From assembly GCA_002352945.1 (NCBI GenBank), contig DDHL01000023.1:6706-19090 (forward strand): a stretch of 12,385 nt of DNA, given 5' to 3'. The position numbers and the translations under genes were made by a program. This DNA is from Campylobacteraceae bacterium UBA1877 (GTDB taxonomy: Bacteria > Campylobacterota > Campylobacteria > Campylobacterales > Campylobacteraceae). Positions within the stretch are counted from its first letter, which is position 1. Each line of letters starts with the position of its first letter. Below, in pieces: positions 1 through 6,250 of this stretch. The notes under the pieces are model-generated. The model saw only the letters and a list, made by a program, of their open reading frames with translations. It made no database searches and was not told the DNA's origin.

Positions 1-2
1 AT

Positions 3-830
3 GGCTACCGTTCGGTGCTTTTTCATCAAGTATTGAGTTTTTCAAAAACCTTTACAACCATTAAAAAGTTTAGCCAAGATGATTATTCAAATATGGCTTT
101 TATGCCAGGGTGCGCTCTTAGCTCATACTCTCCTGAACTTGTTAAATCCATAATTAAATACCTTCGCTCAAAATTGCCTGGTATAAATGTACTCATGCAG
201 TGCTGTGGAAAGCCCATGCGTATTGTTGGAGATATGAAGCGTTTTGAGAAGTACTATGGGTATTTAGAAAGTGATATCCAGCGACTTGGGGTAGATACGG
301 TTGTAACTGCTTGTGAAAACTGTTATATGAGCTTAAAAAATCTCTCACCCCATGTAAAAACAGTCTCTTTGTATGAGGTTTTAGCAGATGTTGGCATTCC
401 AGAGCGTGATTTTAGCCATGTGACTCCGGTTACCCTGCATGATCCATGCCCAACACGTTACGAAAAGTCCCTTCATGAAGCTGTACGAAAAATTTTGCAC
501 CAAATGAAGCTTGAATTTGAAGAATTTAAGTTTAATCGTACAAAGACGCAATGTTGTGGAAGTGGTGGAATGTTAGCTTTAACGAACCCCAAATTATCCC
601 GTGAACAGATGGTAAATAGAGCTAATCAAACTCAGCGTGATACTATTGTTAGTTATTGCCAAGAGTGCTGCAACTCCATGACACGAGGCGGTAAGAAGGG
701 AGTTCATATTTTGGACTTACTCTTTGATGAAGAGGTGTCAACAAGTTTAATTCAGCCAAAAATGACGACAATAAAGTCATGGTTGAATCGGTATAAAACA
801 AAACGGATGATAACAAAATTAGAGGGCTAA
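3..830 (+). CDS. HdrB-like (Fe-S)-binding oxidoreductase subunit with two CCG domains, possibly 5' partial
   Basis: The protein carries two cysteine-rich CCG (DUF224) domains of the kind found in heterodisulfide reductase subunit B, glycolate oxidase GlcF and LutA. Numbering from the GTG at 15, the first set is C33, C63-C64-G and C100-x2-C103; the second is C145, C180-C181-G and C215-x2-C218, with an extra C219. In this family such cysteines bind noncubane or other Fe-S clusters for thiol/disulfide or electron-transfer chemistry; the substrate here is unknown. The frame is open to base 3 and no ribosome-binding site can be judged in the 14 bases before the GTG, so the true start may lie upstream, perhaps with an N-terminal ferredoxin domain. 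One base separates its TAA from the next start, so it is probably co-transcribed with the ABC importer. The family assignment is secure; the physiological role is not. Confidence 0.8.
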   Translation, partial: GYRSVLFHQVLSFSKTFTTIKKFSQDDYSNMAFMPGCALSSYSPELVKSIIKYLRSKLPGINVLMQCCGKPMRIVGDMKRFEKYYGYLESDIQRLGVDTVVTACENCYMSLKNLSPHVKTVSLYEVLADVGIPERDFSHVTPVTLHDPCPTRYEKSLHEAVRKILHQMKLEFEEFKFNRTKTQCCGSGGMLALTNPKLSREQMVNRANQTQRDTIVSYCQECCNSMTRGGKKGVHILDLLFDEEVSTSLIQPKMTTIKSWLNRYKTKRMITKLEG

Positions 831-831
831 A

Positions 832-1950
832 ATGCGAATGTTTGGACTTTTTTTACTACTGCCAATTGTTAGCTTTGCACAAAGCGTTTCAATCTATATG
901 TGGGGAGGCAGCAGTGCAGTTAATGCCTATATGGACGAGCATATCATTCCACTGATAAAAAAAGAGAAAAATATCGATTTAAAACGTGTTCCCATTGAAG
1001 ATCCAAAGACGATACTGCGCAGAATCCAAATGGAGAAAAACGCCCATAGAAATGGGGATGTTGATGTGCTTTGGATAAATGGTGAAAATTTTAAACTAGC
1101 TAAAGATTTAGGGCTTTTGTATGGTCCATTTTTAGATAATTTGTCAAATTACAAAAATTTCATAAATCCAGATGATAAAACCTTACATGTAGACTTTACT
1201 GAGCCAATTGACGGGCTTGAAGCTCCTTTTGGAAGGGCTCAGCTAGTTTTAGTTTACGATAGTGCTAAAACTCCCAACCCACCAAGAAGTCTTGATGAGC
1301 TTGAAGCGTGGGTGCGGCAAAATCCAGGAAAGTTTACCTATCCTTTGCTACCCGATTTTACCGGAAGCGCTTTAGTTAGAGCATTTTGGATGCAAGTAAA
1401 GGGTAAAGATGGATTTAAAAAGAGTGTTATTGAAAATGAGAGCAAATCATTTTGGGAGCGTTTAAAATCCCTTAAGCCTTACATGTACAATGGCGGATTC
1501 CAACCTGCAAATATTGCAATGCAAGATGTGCTTTTTGGCAAAGGGGATGTTGCATTTACCTTTACTTATCACCCATCAAGTGTAGTAAATAAGATAAATT
1601 CAGGGGATTTTCCAAAAACAACCCGCATTACAACATTTAAAAAAGCTTCCATTGCAAATACTCACTACATGGCTATTTCCATTACATCTTCAAAACCTAA
1701 GCTCGCTCAAGAGGTGATCGATTTTCTTATATCGCCAACTGCGCAAGCACTCAAGCAAAACCCATCAATCTGGGGAGATGAAACGGTGCTTGATTTAAAT
1801 AGGCTAAACCCAAAAGAGCGCAAAGCGTTTCATTTTTCCCATCCAGCACTTTTATCTCAAGAAGAGCTTAAAAAAGATGCCATTGGTGAAATGAGCGCAC
1901 CTTTGATTGAGCTCATGGAAGAGCTTTGGGAGGCTCATGTCCTTAGATGA
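832..1950 (+). CDS. ynjB: YnjB-like periplasmic substrate-binding protein of an ABC importer
   Basis: This is the solute receptor of the transporter encoded downstream. Residues 1-16 form a signal peptide with likely cleavage after Ser-Phe-Ala, so export to the periplasm is expected. No lipobox cysteine is present. The fold is that of a class II extracellular binding protein. Stretches matching what I recall of E. coli YnjB (COG4134) include WGG at 24-26, WINGENF at 81-87, YPLLPDFTG at 170-178 and IWGD near 313-316. The ligand of YnjB proteins is not established. The start at 832 is supported by AGAGGG at 821-826, five bases upstream; a second ATG at 838 is too far away. The 3' end overlaps the next gene. 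Length (372 aa) is near that of E. coli YnjB. Confidence 0.88.
   Translation: MRMFGLFLLLPIVSFAQSVSIYMWGGSSAVNAYMDEHIIPLIKKEKNIDLKRVPIEDPKTILRRIQMEKNAHRNGDVDVLWINGENFKLAKDLGLLYGPFLDNLSNYKNFINPDDKTLHVDFTEPIDGLEAPFGRAQLVLVYDSAKTPNPPRSLDELEAWVRQNPGKFTYPLLPDFTGSALVRAFWMQVKGKDGFKKSVIENESKSFWERLKSLKPYMYNGGFQPANIAMQDVLFGKGDVAFTFTYHPSSVVNKINSGDFPKTTRITTFKKASIANTHYMAISITSSKPKLAQEVIDFLISPTAQALKQNPSIWGDETVLDLNRLNPKERKAFHFSHPALLSQEELKKDAIGEMSAPLIELMEELWEAHVLR
1183..1192. repeat. TACATGTA-core palindrome, copy 1
   Basis: TTACATGTAG inside ynjB; read in frame as Leu-His-Val. Confidence 0.5.
1479..1488. repeat. TACATGTA-core palindrome, copy 2
   Basis: TTACATGTAC inside ynjB; read as Tyr-Met-Tyr, a different codon phase from copy 1. 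Confidence 0.5.
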
Positions 1951-2617
1951 GAATTTTATCCAAGCCGTAGGCTATGGCTTATGGGTTGGGGCTTTGGTTT
2001 CCCTTGTTGCTGCTATGGTCTCTCTTGCAATTTTGTACGCCCTTTTATCTTTACATGTAAAGCATTCAGCCTTTATACCCCTTTGGATTTTAGGCTTTAG
2101 TATACCTCTTTTTATCCCATATACACTCATGGCTTTAGTGCTTTTTTTATGGTTCTATCCTAGCGGATTCATTGGTTCAATTCTACCCTCTTTAATGGGT
2201 TCAACTCTTGCATTAGTACTTGCATATAGCATTAAAACAGGAGCTTTTTTAACCATTGTTGGCATTCCAACCTTAGTTTCAACCAAACTCAATGCATGGG
2301 CACAATATAGGCTTTATAATGGAAGTTTATTTGGGTTTTTTGTCCATATTATTATCCCAAAACTGTGGACATCTATGATAATTGGAATGTATGTAATCCA
2401 TGCTTATGTTTTAGCAGCTTATGAAATTCCTTATTTAATTGGTTCGCGCCAAAACCCCATGCCTGCAATCATCATCCACGATACACTTAACAAGTTAGCC
2501 CTTGATAGTGCTCAAAAAGCCTATGAGATGAGTGGCTGGCTCATTGGCGTTATGCTTTTGCTTGCTCCAATCTATTTTGGAATTTATCGGTTTGTCTTAA
2601 AGAGGTTAAAACCATGA
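1937..2617 (+). CDS. YnjC-type ABC permease, N-terminal-half equivalent
   Basis: This is a hydrophobic inner-membrane protein of 226 aa with about six membrane segments. A cytoplasmic EAA-like loop lies around 'RLYNGSLFGFFVHIIIPKLW', ending in the typical Val/Ile-x-x-Pro pattern that docks on the ATPase. It probably corresponds to the first half of E. coli YnjC, which is one long fused permease. The ATG at 1937 is preferred because GGGAGG at 1928-1933 lies just upstream and the protein then starts with a plausible short cytoplasmic tail; the spacing is short (3 bases), and a TTG at 1907 would add ten residues. The gene overlaps ynjB by 14 bases and the next permease gene by four (ATGA), which suggests translational coupling and one-to-one assembly. 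Confidence 0.82.
   Translation: MSLDENFIQAVGYGLWVGALVSLVAAMVSLAILYALLSLHVKHSAFIPLWILGFSIPLFIPYTLMALVLFLWFYPSGFIGSILPSLMGSTLALVLAYSIKTGAFLTIVGIPTLVSTKLNAWAQYRLYNGSLFGFFVHIIIPKLWTSMIIGMYVIHAYVLAAYEIPYLIGSRQNPMPAIIIHDTLNKLALDSAQKAYEMSGWLIGVMLLLAPIYFGIYRFVLKRLKP
2049..2062. repeat. 14-bp perfect palindrome, copy 3
   Basis: CTTTACATGTAAAG inside the first permease gene; read as Leu-His-Val-Lys. It is identical to the copy at 10764. Confidence 0.65.
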
Positions 2618-3303
2618 AAGGACACATCTTTTTATCTGCACTATTTATTCTTTTAATTACAATTTTAGGGATTTTATTAAAAGAGGCTCGGCTAAGTGAG
2701 CTTATTGTTCAAAAAGCATTTTGGGATGCACTTTTATGGAGTTTGTGGCTGGGGTTTGTAAGCGTAGTTTTGGCATTTGCAGTAAGCTTTTTATCCATTT
2801 ATATTCCAAAAACAGTATGGCTTTTAGCCTTTTTTGGGATAATAACCCCGCCATTTTTACTTGGAATGGGTTTAACATGGGTAAGTATCCGCTTGCACCT
2901 TGGCAATATTGCACTCTATTTTGCCCATGCTCTTAGCGTACTGCCTTATGTTTTATTTTTCTTTACCCTCTCATACAAAAGAATTGTTCCAAGCTTAAGG
3001 GCTCAAGCTAAGATGCATGCAAACAATTTTTTAGACCAAGTTAGATATTTTTATCTACCTGTAATGGCTCCATCGCTTAGTGCAGGAGCGGCTGATGGAA
3101 TAAGTGTATCTTTAGCCCAATATATGCTCTCGCTTCTACTGAGTTCTCATTCAACTTTATCGACGCAGATGGTTCCACTTTTACATAGCGGGCAGTTAGG
3201 TGGTGCAGCTGGGTATGGGGTGATCTATTTGATGTTAGCTCCAATTGTAATTTTAGTCATTGCATGGGCTATGAAAGGAGAGTTGTGGCGTCCTTACATG
3301 TAA
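2614..3303 (+). CDS. YnjC-type ABC permease, C-terminal-half equivalent
   Basis: This second integral-membrane subunit of the importer (229 aa) has about six hydrophobic segments. Its EAA-like loop contains Ala-rich 'RAQAKMHANNFLDQ' followed by 'YFYLPVMAPSLSAG'. With the preceding gene it would form a heterodimeric translocation pore; the pair together (about 455 aa) approximates the single fused YnjC of E. coli. The ATG at 2614 overlaps the upstream TGA in an ATGA junction. Its own stop TAA lies inside a TTACATGTAA palindrome and overlaps the start region of the ATPase gene by 19 bases. The permease family is clear; equivalence to the YnjC C-terminal half is inferred from gene order and the neighbouring YnjB-like and YnjD-like proteins. 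Confidence 0.82.
   Translation: MKGHIFLSALFILLITILGILLKEARLSELIVQKAFWDALLWSLWLGFVSVVLAFAVSFLSIYIPKTVWLLAFFGIITPPFLLGMGLTWVSIRLHLGNIALYFAHALSVLPYVLFFFTLSYKRIVPSLRAQAKMHANNFLDQVRYFYLPVMAPSLSAGAADGISVSLAQYMLSLLLSSHSTLSTQMVPLLHSGQLGGAAGYGVIYLMLAPIVILVIAWAMKGELWRPYM
3274..3280 (+). promoter_or_regulatory. Ribosome-binding site for the ATPase gene
   Basis: AAAGGAG lies four bases before the GTG at 3285 and inside the end of the upstream permease gene. It is downstream of the alternative ATG at 3264, so it favours the GTG as the real start. Confidence 0.6.
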
Positions 3304-4265
3304 AGAATTTAAAGATAGTTCAGGGAGATTTTCAATTAGAAGTTTCAAACTTCTCTTTAAAAAGTGGGAATTTTTTAGGAGTTTTAGGCGCTTCAGGAGC
3401 TGGAAAAAGCACCCTTTTGCACGCTATTGCGGGACTTAGTGAGTGTGAGGGTGAAATTTGGCTAGATAAAAAGCCCTTGCATAATTTAAAACCCCATTTG
3501 CGCGAGATTGGGATGGTTTTTCAATCGCCAGTGCTTATGGATGATTGGAGTGTTGAGGAGAATTTACGACTTTTGTTGAAAGTAAAAAAAGCCCCTAAAG
3601 CTACGTGGGATGAGCGCATTCAAAAAGCTCTTAAAAATGCTCAAGCATCCCATCTTTTAAAATCTAGAGTTTCATGGCTAAGCGGGGGCGAGCGTCAGCG
3701 AATTGGTATTGCCCAATCTTTGCTTTTTGATCCAAAAGTTCTTTTGATGGATGAGCCCTTTAGTGCTCTTGATCCTAGCTTAAGACGGGATTTGCAAGAG
3801 ATGATTCGAGGGCTTGCTAAAAAAAGTAATATTGCAGTTTTATTTGTAACCCACGATAGAGATGAAGCCTTTGAACTTTGCGATAAATTGATGGTCCTTG
3901 AAAAGGGCAGGGTTTTACAAATTGGTTCGCCAAAGGAGTTGTATGAATCTCCAAAAACAGTTGCTTTAGCAAAATATATGGAGCCCCATGGGCTTGTTGC
4001 ATTAGGTAAAGATTTAGATAATCTTTTTGGATTAAAGCTTAAAAATGTGAAGCTACCATGTTATGCTTACATCCCTCCAAGAGCAATTATTAATAACAAA
4101 GAGGGTGTTTTATGGGAAGTAGAACAGACCCATTATGTTGATGGGCGGTTTTTGGTGCGATTTGCAAATGGTTTAAGAACATTTTGGACACACGCTCCAG
4201 ACAAATTTGCAAGAGTTGATCTTGACTGGAGTGCAGTACGTTTTTTAAGGAATGAAAATGAATAA
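3285..4265 (+). CDS. ynjD: YnjD-type ABC transporter ATPase with C-terminal TOBE-like extension
   Basis: This nucleotide-binding subunit powers the importer from the cytoplasmic side. Numbering from the GTG at 3285, Walker A (GASGAGKST) is at 35-43, the Q-loop glutamine is near 80, the signature LSGGE is near 132-136, Walker B (LLMDEP) near 153-158 and the switch histidine (VTHD) near 190. A further region of about 95 residues after the core, with 'IPPRAI' and 'GRFLVRFANG', resembles the TOBE-like regulatory domains of ModC/PotA-type ATPases. As I recall it, E. coli YnjD (about 217 aa) lacks this part. The GTG start is chosen because AAAGGAG at 3274-3280 precedes it and the protein then begins like typical ATPases (ASLHVKNL); an ATG at 3264 is the alternative. 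It overlaps both neighbours. Confidence 0.88.
   Translation: MASLHVKNLKIVQGDFQLEVSNFSLKSGNFLGVLGASGAGKSTLLHAIAGLSECEGEIWLDKKPLHNLKPHLREIGMVFQSPVLMDDWSVEENLRLLLKVKKAPKATWDERIQKALKNAQASHLLKSRVSWLSGGERQRIGIAQSLLFDPKVLLMDEPFSALDPSLRRDLQEMIRGLAKKSNIAVLFVTHDRDEAFELCDKLMVLEKGRVLQIGSPKELYESPKTVALAKYMEPHGLVALGKDLDNLFGLKLKNVKLPCYAYIPPRAIINNKEGVLWEVEQTHYVDGRFLVRFANGLRTFWTHAPDKFARVDLDWSAVRFLRNENE
3294..3303. repeat. TTACATGTAA palindrome, copy 4
   Basis: It contains the stop codon of the second permease gene and lies within the first codons of the ATPase gene. Confidence 0.6.
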
Positions 4266-4932
4266 AAAATTAGCTCTATTGGTTGTTTTTGTTGGGCTTA
4301 TTGTTGGCATGAGGCTTTTAGGATGGGATGAATATATCTCATATGATATGCTCATCCAAAAACGAGAAACACTTTTGCTTTTTGTTGAGGATCACTACTT
4401 TTTATCTGCACTAGCTTTAGTTGTGCTATATGCACTAAGCGTTGCGCTTATGCTTCCAATTGCAACGGTGCTTTCTTTGGCGGCTGGCTTTATGTTTGGA
4501 GCGTTTTTTGGGCTCATTTTTGCAGTTACTGGGGCAACGTTAGGAGCAGTTGCAAGTTTTTATGTGGCTAGATATGTTTTAGGCCAAAGCTTGCAAACAA
4601 AGTATGAAAAAGAGTTAAAAAAGTTTAATGATGGTTTGGAAAAAGATGGCTATAGCTACCTTTTTGCACTACGTCTTATTCCAATTTTTCCATTCTTTTT
4701 GGTTAACCTCTTTTGCGGGCTTACAAAAATTAGCCTAAAAACATTTTTTATTACAACTTTTTTTGGAATAATTCCAGGAGGAATTGCTTATACTTATGCA
4801 GGAAGCCAGCTTTCTTTTATCAATGATGTAGGCGACATTTTTACCCCACAAATCGCAATTGCTCTAGCTCTTTTTGGCTTAGTTGCACTCATTCCAGTTA
4901 TCTATAAAAGATTTAAAAAAGTTCCAAGTTAA
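4258..4932 (+). CDS. TVP38/TMEM64 (SNARE-associated/DedA-like) membrane protein
   Basis: This is an inner-membrane protein of 224 aa with a VTT/SNARE-associated domain. The hallmark segments are a long glycine- and alanine-rich hydrophobic region around 'AAGFMFGAFFGLIF', a basic charged loop (LGQSLQTKYEKELKKF), then 'RLIPIFPFFLVN' followed by the re-entrant 'GIIPGGIAYTYAG' type segment. Relatives include E. coli YdjX and YdjZ and DedA proteins, several of which are implicated in lipid scrambling or ion/solute transport; the substrate here is unknown. The ATG at 4258 is chosen over the one at 4252 because AAGG (4247-4250) has proper spacing only to the former. The gene overlaps the ATPase gene by eight bases and is the last of the operon. 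TVP38 beside YnjBCD is also the E. coli arrangement. Confidence 0.87.
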   Translation: MNKKLALLVVFVGLIVGMRLLGWDEYISYDMLIQKRETLLLFVEDHYFLSALALVVLYALSVALMLPIATVLSLAAGFMFGAFFGLIFAVTGATLGAVASFYVARYVLGQSLQTKYEKELKKFNDGLEKDGYSYLFALRLIPIFPFFLVNLFCGLTKISLKTFFITTFFGIIPGGIAYTYAGSQLSFINDVGDIFTPQIAIALALFGLVALIPVIYKRFKKVPS

Positions 4933-4951
4933 GCCTTTACTGGCTTAACTT
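4926..4951. terminator. Shared hairpin at convergent gene ends (probable bidirectional terminator)
   Basis: AAGTTAAGCC (4926-4935), a six-base loop, and GGCTTAACTT (4942-4951) form a perfect 10-bp stem. The TAA of the TVP38 gene (4930-4932) lies in the left arm, and the - strand stop of the transferase gene (4937-4939) lies in the loop. On the - strand, a run of six T follows about five bases after the stem, which is like an intrinsic terminator. On the + strand only a short T/A-rich tract follows. Confidence 0.65.
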
Positions 4952-6250
4952 ATACTGTAAAGCTTTGTAAAAGTTTGCCAATTTTTCTGGTGAAACTTTA
5001 AGAGCATAAAGAGTGCTTAAAATGCGATTTCTAAGGGTTGTATAAAAAAGCCCCTCTTCATGCCACCTGCGAGCAGATGTAATGACTTTTTCATTTAAAA
5101 TAATGAGTTTAAAGCCTTTTGATTTTAAAGCCCTTATAACTGCCACATCTTCCATGATTGGAATAGATGGAAATTTGCCAATTTTTTTAAAAACATCAGC
5201 TTTGAAAAATTGGGCTTGATCACCATAGGGTGTGCTAAAGATTTTAGCTCTTACATTTGTCATAAAAGCGACAAATTGCAGCCATTTTAAAGGTGAATCA
5301 ATGCTTAGACTAAATGCGCCTGCATCACTAGTTTGTAAAGCTTTTTGAATAAGAGTATCCCAGTTTTTTGGCAAGAGTGTATCTGCGTGTAAAAAAAGAA
5401 CAATTTCGCCCTTTGCAGCATCAAATCCTGCATTTAACTGGTTTGCCCTTCCTTTTGTGCTACAAATGAGGCGAACAGGATTTGAAAACTGCAATCTATC
5501 AATAGATGTGCGCTCGTTTGTATCAACTACAATAACCTCAAAATCTCTATTTTTAGCATTTTCGTAAGCTAGATTCACTGTTTTAACTGCTTTGGTATCT
5601 TCATAATAAACTGGCATAATGATGCTGATTTTTGGCAAATTTTGCACAATTGGCTTGATAAAAAGGCTAAATGGATTTTTTGGATAGCTTTGATAAAAGC
5701 TGCGTAAATCTTGCACCGTATCGATATCTTCAAGTAGTTTTCCATGTTTTATTCGCAAACCTTTTAAGGCTTTACATGTAAGGCTAAAGACATTTTTGTT
5801 TTTAAAATCAATCTCAAAAGCCTCTGCTCTAAAATGCTTCTTTTTAAAACCAATAAGATAATACCCCTTATCTTTTGTTGGAGAAATTACAGCATCTGCA
5901 TTTTTTAATAGATGAAAAGCTTTGTTTATGACATCTTTGTCTAAACGAGGAATATCAGCCCCAACTAAGATAACTTCATTGTAGCCTAAATGAAAAAGAT
6001 GTAAAAAAGCATTTTGCATCCGTTTTGCTAAATTTGAGCCAGTTTGCGGAAAGCTTGAAAATTTTGAAGGAATAAAATCTTTGCATCCACTATATGCTAT
6101 AAAAACCTTCATTGGCACTTTTTGACCAAAGAGCTGCTTGAGAATGAATTTGTAGATTAAAAGCGCATTTGTATTTCCAATGGAGGCTGCAAGACGGGTT
6201 TTTGCATAATTTCTCTGGGGTGATTTGCAAAAGTAGATTATTGCTCTCAT
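4937..6250 (-). CDS. Fusion of DUF2064/CofC-like transferase 1 and GT2 glycosyltransferase (transferase 2)
   Basis: Two enzymes are joined in 437 residues. Residues 1-190 are a DUF2064 (TIGR04282, 'rSAM/selenodomain-associated transferase 1') domain of the nucleotidyltransferase fold, with KTRL at 17-20 and GADIPRLD at 97-104. After a short linker, residues 205-425 are a family 2 glycosyltransferase of the 'transferase 2' group (TIGR04283): IIMPVYYED at 210-218, GRANQLNAG at 267-275, the metal-binding region HAD at 288-290, GDQAQFF at 343-349, ED at 367-368 and TSARRW at 391-396. No signal peptide or membrane span is seen, so a cytoplasmic location is likely. Its ATG overlaps the kinase stop (ATGA), so the two are coupled. 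I infer activation of a sugar phosphate followed by transfer to an acceptor; substrates are unknown. Confidence 0.88.
   Translation of the reverse strand: MRAIIYFCKSPQRNYAKTRLAASIGNTNALLIYKFILKQLFGQKVPMKVFIAYSGCKDFIPSKFSSFPQTGSNLAKRMQNAFLHLFHLGYNEVILVGADIPRLDKDVINKAFHLLKNADAVISPTKDKGYYLIGFKKKHFRAEAFEIDFKNKNVFSLTCKALKGLRIKHGKLLEDIDTVQDLRSFYQSYPKNPFSLFIKPIVQNLPKISIIMPVYYEDTKAVKTVNLAYENAKNRDFEVIVVDTNERTSIDRLQFSNPVRLICSTKGRANQLNAGFDAAKGEIVLFLHADTLLPKNWDTLIQKALQTSDAGAFSLSIDSPLKWLQFVAFMTNVRAKIFSTPYGDQAQFFKADVFKKIGKFPSIPIMEDVAVIRALKSKGFKLIILNEKVITSARRWHEEGLFYTTLRNRILSTLYALKVSPEKLANFYKALQYKLSQ
5772..5781. repeat. TTACATGTAA palindrome, copy 5
   Basis: Inside the transferase fusion gene, read as Thr-Cys-Lys on the - strand. 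Confidence 0.6.

Noticed and set aside
1..36. ATG at base 1 as a gene start
   Set aside because: That frame stops after 11 codons; the Fe-S protein uses the third frame, which is open from base 3.
2702..2936. Open frames of about 70 codons on both strands inside the second permease gene
   Set aside because: They lie in other frames of a clearly coding membrane protein gene, lack ribosome-binding sites and resemble no family.
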